A stretch of 64,000 bases of DNA from Rhodocaloribacter litoris. GTDB taxonomy: Bacteria; Bacteroidota; Rhodothermia; Rhodothermales; ISCAR-4553. A program made the position numbers and the translations under genes. Below, one piece after another: positions 15,389-24,136 of the stretch; the stretch's first letter is position 1; each line of letters starts with the position of its first letter. The notes beneath the pieces were generated by a model. The model was given only the letters and a program-made list of their open reading frames with translations. It did not search any database and was not told the origin of the DNA. The stretch spans positions 3,143,868 through 3,207,867 of the forward strand of contig NZ_CP076718.1 of NCBI RefSeq assembly GCF_011682235.2, in the 5' to 3' direction.

Positions 15389-17068
15389 TCATTCGCCGCC
15401 GGGAAGCACCGTGGGGGCGAGCGTGACGACCCCGGTGGCGCGGATCGCTTCGGCGGCCTCGGGCGGCAGGTGCCAGGCGTCGTCGAAGCGGCCCGCGGCG
15501 ATGAGGTTCTCCCGGCTCCCTTCGAACAGGAGGAAGTCCGCATCCCCGGGAAGCTGGAGGGCCACGACGCCCAGCCCGAAGCGGAAGGCGTCGTCGCGGC
15601 CGTGCCACCAGGGCAGCCCGGCGCTGACGAGCACGTAGTGGCCCTCGTGGGGATAGACGTAGACCAGCCCGTACCGGTCCGTGGCCGCATCGTCGAGGTG
15701 GAGGGGCAGGCGGTCGGCGAGCCGGGCGATGAGGCGGTTGGTTTCCTTCGTGCCGAAGAGGACCAGGCTGCCGCTTTCGAGATCGCTGGGCCGCACCTCC
15801 TGGTCCGAGATGATGCGGGGGAAGACCATCACCCGTCCCCAGAACGGCCCGCGGTAGACGGACCAGTTGCCGGCCTGCTCGGCCACCGCCCGGCGGGCGG
15901 CCAGCACGTCCTCGCCGGGCTCGCCGGCCGTGCCGTAGACGTAGACGTGCCGCCCGGCCACGGCCGCCGTCATCGGTCCCTCGGCGCCCGGGCGTTTGCC
16001 CCGTGCCGGGGCCGGGCCAACCTGCCAGCGCCCGCCGTCCCGGTGGAAGGAGACGGAATCCGCCGCCGGCACCTCGAAGCGCTCACCGTCGAGCTCGACG
16101 GCGAGCGCCTGACCGGCGTCGAAGCGCGGGTGGCCGGAAAGGTGCAGCGTGAAGCCGTCGAGGGCGCCGGTGTCGATCCGGAGCCGGTTCGGGCCGGTGA
16201 ACCGGGCGTCGATGCGGGCCGGGGTGCCGGGCGTGAAGGCGTCGAGGCGGAGCCAGTAGGCCCGGCGGGCGGCATAGCGCGCGGTGACGAACCGCACCCG
16301 CTCGGGGTAGGGGTTGCGCTCGAAGCGGGCGAACCAGTCGAAGATGCGGCCGCCTTCGTAGGCCTGCACCCAGCTGTCGTGCCCGACGCCCTCGTACTCC
16401 TCGTAGGCGACCTGCGTGTCCAGCGCCTTCAGGCTGTCCACCCAGGCGCGGGTGCCCTCGGGGCGTACGACCGGGTCGGCGCCGCCCTGGAAGAAGTGCA
16501 CGGGCAGGTTGAGCGCGTTCGGGGCCAGCGTCCAGGTGCCGGGGGGCGGGGCCGGGCACACCGGCGCGATGGCTGCCCACAGGTCGGGCCGGGAGAGCCC
16601 GATCCACAGCGTGCCGCCGCCGCCCATCGACAGGCCGGTCAGATACATCCGGTTCTCGTCGATGGGGAAGCGCCGCCGCACGTCCGCCACCACGTCGAGC
16701 ACGTCCTTCTCCGCGATGCCCTGGTAGCCCATCGTGCCCCGGGCATAGGGCGAGACGACGATGAAGTCCACGTCTTCCCATGCGGGGAAATAGCGGCTGG
16801 CTTCTACGTCCGTCTCGTCGCCCGCATTGCTTTTGCCGAAGACGCGCCGGAGGTTGAGCCGGTGGTTCGAGCCGGCGCCGTGCAGGCTCACGACCAGCGG
16901 GTACCGCCGCGTCTCATCGAAGCCCGGCGGGAGGTAGATCGCATACGGCTGCTCTGTGTCGTCCACGTCGGAGAAGAAGGTGAGCACCTGCGGTCCCGGT
17001 GGCAGTTTCTGTCCGGGGGCAGGGAAAGCGAGGAGCGAGAACACAAGCAGGGGCAACAGGCGTTTCAT
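15389..17068 (-). CDS. Secreted alpha/beta-hydrolase esterase (PHB-depolymerase/feruloyl-esterase-like)
   Basis: 559 residues with an N-terminal signal peptide (MKRLLPLLVFSLLAFPAPGQ). The first half is an alpha/beta hydrolase: YPLVVSLHGAG near residue 60, the nucleophile elbow GLSMGGGG near 150, an acid region around FQGGADPVVRPEG, and the catalytic His in EGVGHDSW near 235. The second half (about 270-559) is a separate beta-rich region of unknown role that may bind substrate. Likely acts on esters outside the cytoplasm; substrate unknown. No T9SS sorting motif was seen at the C-terminus. Confidence 0.78.
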   Translation of the reverse strand: MKRLLPLLVFSLLAFPAPGQKLPPGPQVLTFFSDVDDTEQPYAIYLPPGFDETRRYPLVVSLHGAGSNHRLNLRRVFGKSNAGDETDVEASRYFPAWEDVDFIVVSPYARGTMGYQGIAEKDVLDVVADVRRRFPIDENRMYLTGLSMGGGGTLWIGLSRPDLWAAIAPVCPAPPPGTWTLAPNALNLPVHFFQGGADPVVRPEGTRAWVDSLKALDTQVAYEEYEGVGHDSWVQAYEGGRIFDWFARFERNPYPERVRFVTARYAARRAYWLRLDAFTPGTPARIDARFTGPNRLRIDTGALDGFTLHLSGHPRFDAGQALAVELDGERFEVPAADSVSFHRDGGRWQVGPAPARGKRPGAEGPMTAAVAGRHVYVYGTAGEPGEDVLAARRAVAEQAGNWSVYRGPFWGRVMVFPRIISDQEVRPSDLESGSLVLFGTKETNRLIARLADRLPLHLDDAATDRYGLVYVYPHEGHYVLVSAGLPWWHGRDDAFRFGLGVVALQLPGDADFLLFEGSRENLIAAGRFDDAWHLPPEAAEAIRATGVVTLAPTVLPGGE

Positions 17069-17210
17069 GGGAGGGTCCAGTCATGGGCGTGGTGGAGGAC
17101 CCCATTTTACGCACGCCATACCGTGATCTCAATTCTCCCGCTGCACTTTTCAGGTAGGCATGGCACAAGGAGGCGTGTTGAGCAAGGGCATCGAGAGGAA
17201 CGATTTTAGG

Positions 17211-17234
17211 CCACGAAGACACAAAGACACAAAG
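17211..17234. repeat. CACGAAGACACAAAG-type dispersed repeat remnant
   Basis: The intergenic stretch between esterase and methyltransferase contains CCACGAAGACACAAAG followed by ACACAAAG, a short tandem of the form (R)ACACAAAG. Very similar degenerate sequences are scattered in intergenic DNA of many Bacteroidota and Chlorobiota genomes. Its origin and role are unknown to me. Confidence 0.5.
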
Positions 17235-17299
17235 GGAAGGCCAGGGTGCTTTCATCCTTCCAGCCTTCACTATTCAATCTCCCATCCTACCTGTCCCCT

Positions 17300-18049
17300 A
17301 TGTCGTTTCGTGATCATTTTTCTGCAGTGGCGGAGGCGTACGCCCGGTACCGCCCCGGCTATTCGCCCGCCGTCTTCGCCTTTCTGTCCGGACGGGTGCC
17401 GGTGCATGAGCGGGCCTGGGATGCCGGGACGGGGAACGGGCAGGCGGCACTCGGGCTGGCCCGGCACTTCGACGAGGTCGTCGCCACGGATGCCAGCGCC
17501 CGGCAGATCGAGCGGGCCGTGCCGCACCCGCGCATCACCTACCGCGTCGAACCGGCGGAGCAGACCACCCTGGCCGGGGCCTCGGTCGACCTGGTGACGG
17601 TGGCGCAGGCCCTCCACTGGTTCGACCTCGACCGGTTCTACGCGGAGGTGCGCCGGGTGACGCGGCCCCACGCGGTGCTCGCCGTGCTGGCCTACGAGAT
17701 GTGCACCGTCACGACGGCGGTCGATGCGGTCGTAGAGCGGTACTACCGGGAGGTGCTGGACGCCTACTGGCCGCCGGAGCGAGCGTACTACCTGCGGGGC
17801 TATGACGTGCCGTTCCCGTTCGCGCCGCTGGAGACCCCCTCGTTCGTCTACGAAGTGGACTGGGACCTGGAGACGTTCCTGGGGTATCTCGGGACGTGGA
17901 GCGCCGCACGCCGCTATGTGGAGGACCGGGGGGAGGATCCCCGCGAGGCGATCCGGCGCGACCTGACGGCGGCCTGGGGCGCTCCCGGCGCGAGGCAGCG
18001 CATCCGCTGGCCCCTGATCCTGAAAGTCGCCCGGGTGCACGGCGGATGA
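17300..18049 (+). CDS. Class I SAM-dependent methyltransferase (methyltransferase type 11)
   Basis: 249 residues. The SAM-binding motif I is AWDAGTGNGQAALGL near residue 39, an acidic end of strand 2 lies in VVATDASARQI, and the post-motif region is VDLVTVAQALHWFDLDRF. HWFD(L) after motif IV is typical of the trans-aconitate/YcgJ-like group. Substrate unknown. Start ATG at 17300 aligns with the usual FRDHFSAVAEAYARYRP opening. Confidence 0.85.
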   Translation: MSFRDHFSAVAEAYARYRPGYSPAVFAFLSGRVPVHERAWDAGTGNGQAALGLARHFDEVVATDASARQIERAVPHPRITYRVEPAEQTTLAGASVDLVTVAQALHWFDLDRFYAEVRRVTRPHAVLAVLAYEMCTVTTAVDAVVERYYREVLDAYWPPERAYYLRGYDVPFPFAPLETPSFVYEVDWDLETFLGYLGTWSAARRYVEDRGEDPREAIRRDLTAAWGAPGARQRIRWPLILKVARVHGG

Positions 18050-18066
18050 ACAGCCCGGGCTTTCCT

Positions 18067-18103
18067 GTAGGCCAGGGGGCGCACCCGCGAAGGGTGCGGC
18101 TAC
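18067..18103. repeat. REP-like palindromic intergenic element, copy 1
   Basis: Nested inverted repeat: outer GTAG/CTAC, inner CGCACCC (18080-18086) and GGGTGCG (18092-18098) with a GCGAA loop. A related, more degraded copy is at 48905-48965. It lies between two plus-strand genes and could fold in mRNA. Confidence 0.55.
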
Positions 18104-18133
18104 ATCGCGCTGCACAACGACACCTTCAATAGC

Positions 18134-18736
18134 ATGGCCCAGCGCTCTATCATGGATCTTCCCCGGCTCGGCCCCGAAGTCCCGCAACGTGGAAACGCCT
18201 TCACGCGATGGCTCGGGCGGACGGTGCTCCGCCTGATGGGATGGCGCATCGAAGGCACGCCGCCGAACCTGCGGCGGTTCGTCATCATCGGGGCACCGCA
18301 CACGTCCAACTGGGATTTCGTCGTGGCCATGGCGGCCGCCTTCGCGCTGGACCTGGACGTGCACTGGCTGGGCAAGCATACGCTGTTCCGGGGGCCGTTC
18401 GGCCGGCTTTTCCGGTGGATGGGCGGCATTCCCGTAGACCGCTCGCGGGGGCAGGGCGTGGTCGAGGCGGCCGTGGCGGCGTTTCGCGCACGGGAGCGGT
18501 TCGTCCTGGGCCTCTCGCCCGAGGGGACGCGCCGCAAGGTGGACCAGTGGAAGACGGGCTTCCACCGCATTGCCACGGGGGCCGGGGTGCCCGTCGTGCC
18601 GGTGATCCTGGACTATGGCCGCAAGGCCGTCGTCATCACCCCGCCGTTCCATCCCACCGCCGACGTGGCCGCCGATCTGGCGACGCTCCGGCGGCGCTAT
18701 CAGCCCGGGCAGGCCCGGTATCCGGCGTACTTTTGA
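18134..18736 (+). CDS. Lysophospholipid acyltransferase family protein (PlsC-like)
   Basis: 200 residues. The acyltransferase block I HxxxxD is present as PHTSNWDF near residue 56, block II around LFRGPFGRLFRWMGGIPVDR, and block III as LSPEGTRRK near 135, with a VPVVPVILDYG strand near 158. It likely acylates a lysophospholipid or related glycerol backbone at the inner membrane. The family includes 1-acylglycerol-3-phosphate acyltransferases, but the HTSNWD variant belongs to a subgroup of less certain substrate. Start ATG at 18134. Confidence 0.82.
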   Translation: MAQRSIMDLPRLGPEVPQRGNAFTRWLGRTVLRLMGWRIEGTPPNLRRFVIIGAPHTSNWDFVVAMAAAFALDLDVHWLGKHTLFRGPFGRLFRWMGGIPVDRSRGQGVVEAAVAAFRARERFVLGLSPEGTRRKVDQWKTGFHRIATGAGVPVVPVILDYGRKAVVITPPFHPTADVAADLATLRRRYQPGQARYPAYF

Positions 18737-18833
18737 TGAGAGGGGGGCGTCCGGGGGCTTAAGTGACGCCGGCGAGGGGCGATACGAGAAGCGAAAGAGG
18801 TTTTGCAGGGCCGAGTGGGCCGGAGGCGTTTCC

Positions 18834-20096
18834 ATGCGATTGGTCAGGGCATTGAGGCCGGGCAGGAGGCTACGTGCACCTCAATACGAGCGGCTGCTGG
18901 AGATCAGCGTGCGGCTCAACACGATGGAGGACCTGGACGACCTCCTGCAGTACATCATCGAGACGGCGGCGGGCGTGCTGGACTGCGAGGCCGCCTCGCT
19001 CCTGCTCTTCGAGGAGGAAGGGGGGTGCCTTCGCTTCGCTGCCGCCACGGGGTCCGACCCGGTGGCCATCCGGCGCATCCTGGTTCCCCTGGATGGCAGC
19101 ATTGCCGGCGCCGTCTTCACCGAGAACCGTCCCCGCCGCATCGACGACGTCCGCGCGGTGGACGGGCACTTCGACGGGGTGGACCGGCAGGTCGGTTTCC
19201 GGACGCGCTCCCTGCTCGGTGTGCCGATGCGCATCGACGGCCGGCCCACGGGCGTGCTGGAGGCGCTCAACAAACGCACCGGCGCTTTCACGGACGCCGA
19301 TGCCGAGGTGCTTACCATCCTCGCCGCGCACGCGGCCATTGCGTTGCGGAACGCCCGGCAGCGGCAGGCCCTGCAACAGGCCTACGATAAACTGGCCTCG
19401 TTCGACCGCCTGAAGTCGGATTTCCTGGCGCTGGCCTCCCACGAGTTGCGTACGCCGCTGGCGGCGATCACCGGGGTGCTGGACCTGCTCCGCGCCGAGG
19501 TCGAGGGGCCGCTGGCGTCGTTCGTAGAAGATGCGGGGGCCGCTGCCCGGCGCATGCGCGAGGTCATCGACGTGATGGGTTATCTGGAGCGCATCCGCAC
19601 GGGCGGGCTGGAGGCATCGCTCCATCCGGTGTGCCTGAACGCCTTGATCGAGTGCATCGACCTGGAGATGAAACCGGAGGCCCGCCGGCGAGGGCACCGG
19701 GTGACGCTGGACCTGTCGGCGCCGAGCGTGTGTGTGCCGGGTGATGAGGGGATGCTACACCGCGTCTTCACCAGCCTATGGTCGAACGCATTGCGCTTCA
19801 CGCCGGAGCCGGGCGAGATCACCGTGCGCCTGTGTGTGGAGGACGACCGGGCGCACGTCGCCATCCGAGACACCGGCATCGGCCTCGCGCCGGAACACCG
19901 GGAGCGCATCTTCGACGAGTTCTTCTAGGTCGAGGACCACATGACACGCCGCGAAGACGGCCTGGGCCTGGGCCTGACGCTGGCGCGCCGCTTCGTGGAG
20001 ATCCACGGGGGCCGGCTCTGGGCCGAGAGCGAGGGGCCGGGGTGTGGCAGCACGTTTCACGTGGCGCTGCCGCTGGCCGTGCCGGGGCGTGCCTGA
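18834..20096 (+). pseudogene. GAF-domain sensor histidine kinase interrupted by an in-frame amber codon
   Basis: A GAF domain (about residues 20-185), a short coil, HisKA with SHELRTPLAAI near 205, and a HATPase domain. The N box (SNALRFTPEPG), G1 box (DTGIGLAPEH) and F box (FDEFF) are intact, then TAG at 19926-19928 stops translation after 364 residues. Reading on in the same frame gives [20 protein letters not shown] and a normal C-terminus to TGA at 20094-20096, so the G2 box is lost from the truncated product. Gln (CAG) is usual at the stop position, suggesting a single C-to-T change, a sequencing error or, less likely, readthrough. Its 3' end overlaps the converging gene by 40 bp. Confidence 0.85.
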
Positions 20097-21265
20097 TCAC
20101 GGGGGTCGGCCTGGGCCTTGAGCATCCGGGCCGCCCGGGTGTAGCCCCCGCCGGCCCCGTCGACGAAGTGGACCTGCGCGCCCATCCGCTCGTAGACGAG
20201 GCAGGTCATCAGCGCGCTATCGGCCACGTGGAGGCCGTAGCGCAGCGTGCCCTCTTCCCGCTCCGCCTCCAGAAACGCCTGTAACGCGGTGCGGGCGGCA
20301 GGAGGACCCTGGAGCACCATGCGTAGCACGGCGTCGAGTTTGCGGTAGTCCGTTGTGGCCTCGATACGGCCGGGGTAGTCGCGCCAGCGGGTCGGCCCGG
20401 TGCGCACATCGAAGCGGATGAAGAGCAGCAGGAGGAACTGCTGGAACCAGATCTTGAGCGTGTAGGCGAGCCGGCGGAGCGGGGCCTCCGGCACGCGCAC
20501 CTTCGGTTCCATGGCGTGCAGGTACGGCAGGCTGAACGATGCCCGGAGCCGGTCCGCGACGACGGGCCGCCGGTCGGTTTCGGGGCCGTAGCACCGGTCG
20601 ATGGCGTCGAGGACGCGGCGGTAGGTGGCGTGCACGTCCGGCCCGAGGGCCTCGACGAGGAGCGTTACGGTCTCGCCGTGCCGCGCGCGGATGGGACGCC
20701 AGCGGCATTCGATGCCGGTGCAGTCGGGCGCGGGGGTGCCGGGTTCCGGGGCGAAGCGGTAGGCTCGTCCGTCCACGGGGTCTTTGATGCGACGCTCGGC
20801 CTCGGGTAGCCCGTCGCCCAGCAGGATAGCCTGGGCATAGCCCGGGTCCGGTGCGTAGCGGCAGAGCGTGAGGGTGTGGCCGGCGGCATACAGGTCGGCG
20901 ACCGGCACGGCGCCGGCGCGCAGGCGCAGCCCGTAGGCCGCCTCCGCCTGCCGCTGCATGCCCGTCAGGGCGCGCCGCAGGGCCGGAAGGCATGAGGCGG
21001 GGGCCAGCAGCGTGGCGCCGTCGCCGCCGAAGACGAAGGGCAGCGAAACCGGTGCGGCGGCATTGAGCGCCGCCGCGATGCACGCCGCCCCGACGAAGTT
21101 GACCGCACGGTACCGCCCGGCCTCGACGGCCGCCGTCGAGCCTTCCACGTCCGCCACGAGGACGTACCAGTCCGGCGGCACCGGGTGGTGGTGGGCCGGG
21201 TCGGCCACGTCCCGGAAGTCCGTCACGGCGGGCAGGCGGGCGAAGAAGTCGTCGTTCGAGGTCAT
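20057..21265 (-). CDS. DUF3095-like protein with nucleotide-cyclase-like N-terminus
   Basis: 402 residues. The N-terminal segment [19 protein letters not shown] resembles the first metal-binding strand of class III nucleotide cyclases, and [13 protein letters not shown] resembles their second strand with its Gly-Asp turn. The length and composition fit the DUF3095 family as I know it. Catalytic activity is not established and I see no full set of cyclase base-binding residues. It ends inside the 3' end of the broken histidine kinase and starts 17 bp below the pullulanase stop, on the same strand, so cotranscription with it is likely. Confidence 0.65.
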   Translation of the reverse strand: MTSNDDFFARLPAVTDFRDVADPAHHHPVPPDWYVLVADVEGSTAAVEAGRYRAVNFVGAACIAAALNAAAPVSLPFVFGGDGATLLAPASCLPALRRALTGMQRQAEAAYGLRLRAGAVPVADLYAAGHTLTLCRYAPDPGYAQAILLGDGLPEAERRIKDPVDGRAYRFAPEPGTPAPDCTGIECRWRPIRARHGETVTLLVEALGPDVHATYRRVLDAIDRCYGPETDRRPVVADRLRASFSLPYLHAMEPKVRVPEAPLRRLAYTLKIWFQQFLLLLFIRFDVRTGPTRWRDYPGRIEATTDYRKLDAVLRMVLQGPPAARTALQAFLEAEREEGTLRYGLHVADSALMTCLVYERMGAQVHFVDGAGGGYTRAARMLKAQADPRDQARPGTASGSAT

Positions 21266-21281
21266 GGTGCCGGCCCGGCGT

Positions 21282-24005
21282 TCATTCCCGCACCCAGATC
21301 TTCACGCTCGTCGGCGGCAGGGTGAGGTCATGCGCGGCGCTGCCGTCGAGCGTCGCGTCGGGGCCGTCGAGGCCGGCGATGTGGTCGACGCGGTCGGCGT
21401 CGGCGATGAGGCGCCAGGTGTCGCCGGGCAGCGTCACGCCGGTGAAGGTCTGCTCGGCGCCGGAGGTGTTCACGAGCACCAGCACGCGGCCGTCGACCAC
21501 ATAGCCGAGCAGGTGCGGGTCCTCGGGGAGGATCCACCGGTAATAGCCCTCGGGCACGGGCTCCGCCCGGCGAAACACCTTGCCGGCGTCGCTCATCCGG
21601 AAGGCGATCAGCCCCTTCCAGTACGCCAGCATGCCGGCGTAGTCGTTCGGCCCGTCGGTGCGGCCCACGTTCTCCCAGACGAACCGGTTGGGAGCCCGCA
21701 GGTTGTACGTGTCGTCCCGCCCTTTGAAGTGGATGGGGCCGCCTTCGATCTCGCGCTCGAACTCCTCCAGCGGGGCCAGGCCCTTGCTCCGCATCATCTC
21801 GGTGCCGCCGTGGAGGACGACGGGGCCGACGGTGGTCATGAGCAGCGTCGCGGCGATCTTGTAGGGGCCGGCGTCCACGCCCAGGTTGCCGTTCCAGTCC
21901 TGTACGGCGAATCGGTCGGCCAGCGCCCAGTTGTCATGGATGTCCAGGTAGGCGATGCCCTGGTTGGGGGAGGCGGCTTCCTCGGGGTAAGCGTTGGCGA
22001 GCGCCCGCATGGCGTCCTCGCGGAGGGCGGCGTTGCCCCCGGCATAGCCCCGATCCGTGGCCTTGTCCACCAGGCGGAAGGGAGAGCCGATGAAGGCATC
22101 TCGGGTGGCATCCTGGAAGAAGGTGATCGGGGCGTCCTCCTTGTACCAGTCCCAGTCGGGGTTCTTACGGACCTCGGGGTCGCTGGCGTCGATCCAGGGC
22201 TCGCCGTAGAGGATGATGTCCTCGGGCAGCGCGGCCTTCAGCAGGTAGAGCGTCTGCTCGTCGATCTGCCCGGCCAGGTCGATGCGGAAGCCGTCGACGC
22301 CCAGCTCCTCGACGAACATCCGGCACTGGTCGATGAGCCACCGCTGCACCATCGGCCGGTCTTCGGTCTTGACCTCGTTGCCGAAGGGGCCGATGTGCTC
22401 CAGGTTTTCATCGGTGCGGTAATAGTAGGGTTTGTCGAGGGCGTTGAAGTTGAACAGGAAATGGCGGCCGTCCATGTTCTCGCCGGTGTGGTTGGGCACC
22501 AGGTCGATGATGACGGCCATGCCGGCGTCGTGGAAGGCTTCGACGAGGGCGCGGAACTGCCGGCGCTCGGTGCCCGGCGGCGTCCCTTTCTGGCGGTAGC
22601 GGCTCTCCACCGCGAAGGCGTGCGTGGTCCGGTAGCCCCACTGGTAGTTCTCCCGGTCGATGCCCATGGCCTGCGCGAAGGGGTCGTCGGCAAAGGCGGC
22701 CTGCCAGGCGTCGTCCGGGTAGTGAAGGTACTCCTGCACGGGCATCAGGTGGACGACGTTGACGCCCAGCTCCTTGAGGTAGTCGAACCCGACGGGCTCG
22801 CCCCGGCTGTTGGTCAGGCCCGGGGTGACCATGGCGGGAAACGTCCCTTTGAGGTCGTCGTCGACGGGCAGGAGGTCGGTGAAGTCCTGCACGTGCACCT
22901 CGTAGGCGACGACGTCTTCCATCCGGGGGCGGCCCCCGCGTACGGGGCGTGGCGGGGCCTCGGTGCGCCATACGCGCGCCTTGCCGAACGAGTCGAGGCT
23001 GACGCGGGCATACGGGTCGGTGACCTGCACGGGGTGGGTGCCGAAGAAGAAGTTGCCGGGGTCAGGCGGGCCGTAGACGCGGAAGTCGTAGTACACGCCG
23101 TGGTGATCGCCGGGCTGCCGGGCCTCCCAGACGCCGCCCCCCACGGGCGTCATGTCGACCACGGCGTCGGCCTCCTCGGGTTGCTGATCCGGGTGGAGGT
23201 AGAGGTAGAGCGCCACCCGCTCGGCCCGGGGGGCGAAGAGGCGGAAGGTGGTCTCGGCGGCATCCTCACTCACGGTCGCGCCGAGCGGGAGGTCGCTGTA
23301 GAGGGTGCGGAAGGAGGGATCGCGGCGGACGAGCGCCTTCAGCCCCTGATCCGGCAACGCCAGATAATAGACGCGCCGCCAGTCCAGGTCGAAAGCCGGG
23401 ATGAGGAGGGTGCGGGAGGCCGTGTTCGGGAGGACGGCGGCCAGCGGGATCACGTCGCCCCGGGCGTTGGTCAGGCGGTAGGCCGCCGGGTCGAGCGGGC
23501 GCGTGACGCCGTCGCCGGAGACGTCGGCCCAGACGGCCCGCGGCCCGGCGATCTCGGCCTTCAGCGTGGGCGGGGTGACGCCGTGGAGGAAGACCAGGTT
23601 GCCCCCCTCGGCGTTGGGCGCCCCGGCCGGCGGGTCGAGCCAGATGCCGTCGTCGATGCGGTACTTGAAGGGGGTCCCCGGGGCCAGGCTACGGTAGGCC
23701 GGGTTGGGCACGGCCAGCACCCACACCCCGCCGTCGCGGGGGCGAAGCTGCCAGGCGGGCAGGTCCATGTTGCCGTCCCAGCTGCGGAACGGGCCGGTCA
23801 CCACCACCCGCTCGGGCCGCACGCCGTACAGCCCGGCGTCGAACACGAAGTACGTGGTATCCCCGGCATGGACGTACCCCTGCCGCCGGGCCTCGTCCGT
23901 CAGCGGCTGGCCGGGCGCCGGGGCCACCGGCAGGGCGAGCGCCAGGAGCAGGAGCGAAGGAAGGACAAGAAAGCGAGAGACGATGGATCGGGGGATCCGG
24001 GGCAT
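21282..24005 (-). CDS. Secreted type I pullulanase (GH13)
   Basis: 907 residues with an N-terminal signal sequence (RFLVLPSLLLLALALPVA). Beta-sandwich modules occupy about the first 370 residues (including a CBM48-like TTFRLFAPRAERVALYLY), followed by a GH13 barrel. The pullulanase signature appears as YQWGYRTTHAFAVESRY near 495. Conserved region I is DLVPNHTG, region II with the nucleophile Asp is GVDGFRIDLAG near 595, and the acid/base Glu is YGEPW. It cleaves alpha-1,6 links of pullulan or branched starch outside the cytoplasm. Start ATG at 24005; 131 bp separates it from argH upstream, so it may be read from the arg transcript or its own promoter. Confidence 0.9.
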   Translation of the reverse strand: MPRIPRSIVSRFLVLPSLLLLALALPVAPAPGQPLTDEARRQGYVHAGDTTYFVFDAGLYGVRPERVVVTGPFRSWDGNMDLPAWQLRPRDGGVWVLAVPNPAYRSLAPGTPFKYRIDDGIWLDPPAGAPNAEGGNLVFLHGVTPPTLKAEIAGPRAVWADVSGDGVTRPLDPAAYRLTNARGDVIPLAAVLPNTASRTLLIPAFDLDWRRVYYLALPDQGLKALVRRDPSFRTLYSDLPLGATVSEDAAETTFRLFAPRAERVALYLYLHPDQQPEEADAVVDMTPVGGGVWEARQPGDHHGVYYDFRVYGPPDPGNFFFGTHPVQVTDPYARVSLDSFGKARVWRTEAPPRPVRGGRPRMEDVVAYEVHVQDFTDLLPVDDDLKGTFPAMVTPGLTNSRGEPVGFDYLKELGVNVVHLMPVQEYLHYPDDAWQAAFADDPFAQAMGIDRENYQWGYRTTHAFAVESRYRQKGTPPGTERRQFRALVEAFHDAGMAVIIDLVPNHTGENMDGRHFLFNFNALDKPYYYRTDENLEHIGPFGNEVKTEDRPMVQRWLIDQCRMFVEELGVDGFRIDLAGQIDEQTLYLLKAALPEDIILYGEPWIDASDPEVRKNPDWDWYKEDAPITFFQDATRDAFIGSPFRLVDKATDRGYAGGNAALREDAMRALANAYPEEAASPNQGIAYLDIHDNWALADRFAVQDWNGNLGVDAGPYKIAATLLMTTVGPVVLHGGTEMMRSKGLAPLEEFEREIEGGPIHFKGRDDTYNLRAPNRFVWENVGRTDGPNDYAGMLAYWKGLIAFRMSDAGKVFRRAEPVPEGYYRWILPEDPHLLGYVVDGRVLVLVNTSGAEQTFTGVTLPGDTWRLIADADRVDHIAGLDGPDATLDGSAAHDLTLPPTSVKIWVRE

Positions 24006-24136
24006 GGGGGCAGGCGGTTTCGAGGGACGGGAAGACCAGGGGAACGGGCGGCCCGCTGAAGGGCACCCTGGTCCCGCACGGGCTGCGGTTTGCTTCGGGG
24101 AGGAATATAGCGCCGGCGCACACAAAGGGCGACCGT

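Noticed and set aside
20112-24059. Long plus-strand open frame opposite the DUF3095-like and pullulanase genes
   Set aside because: Shadow of the minus-strand genes; no recognisable motif.
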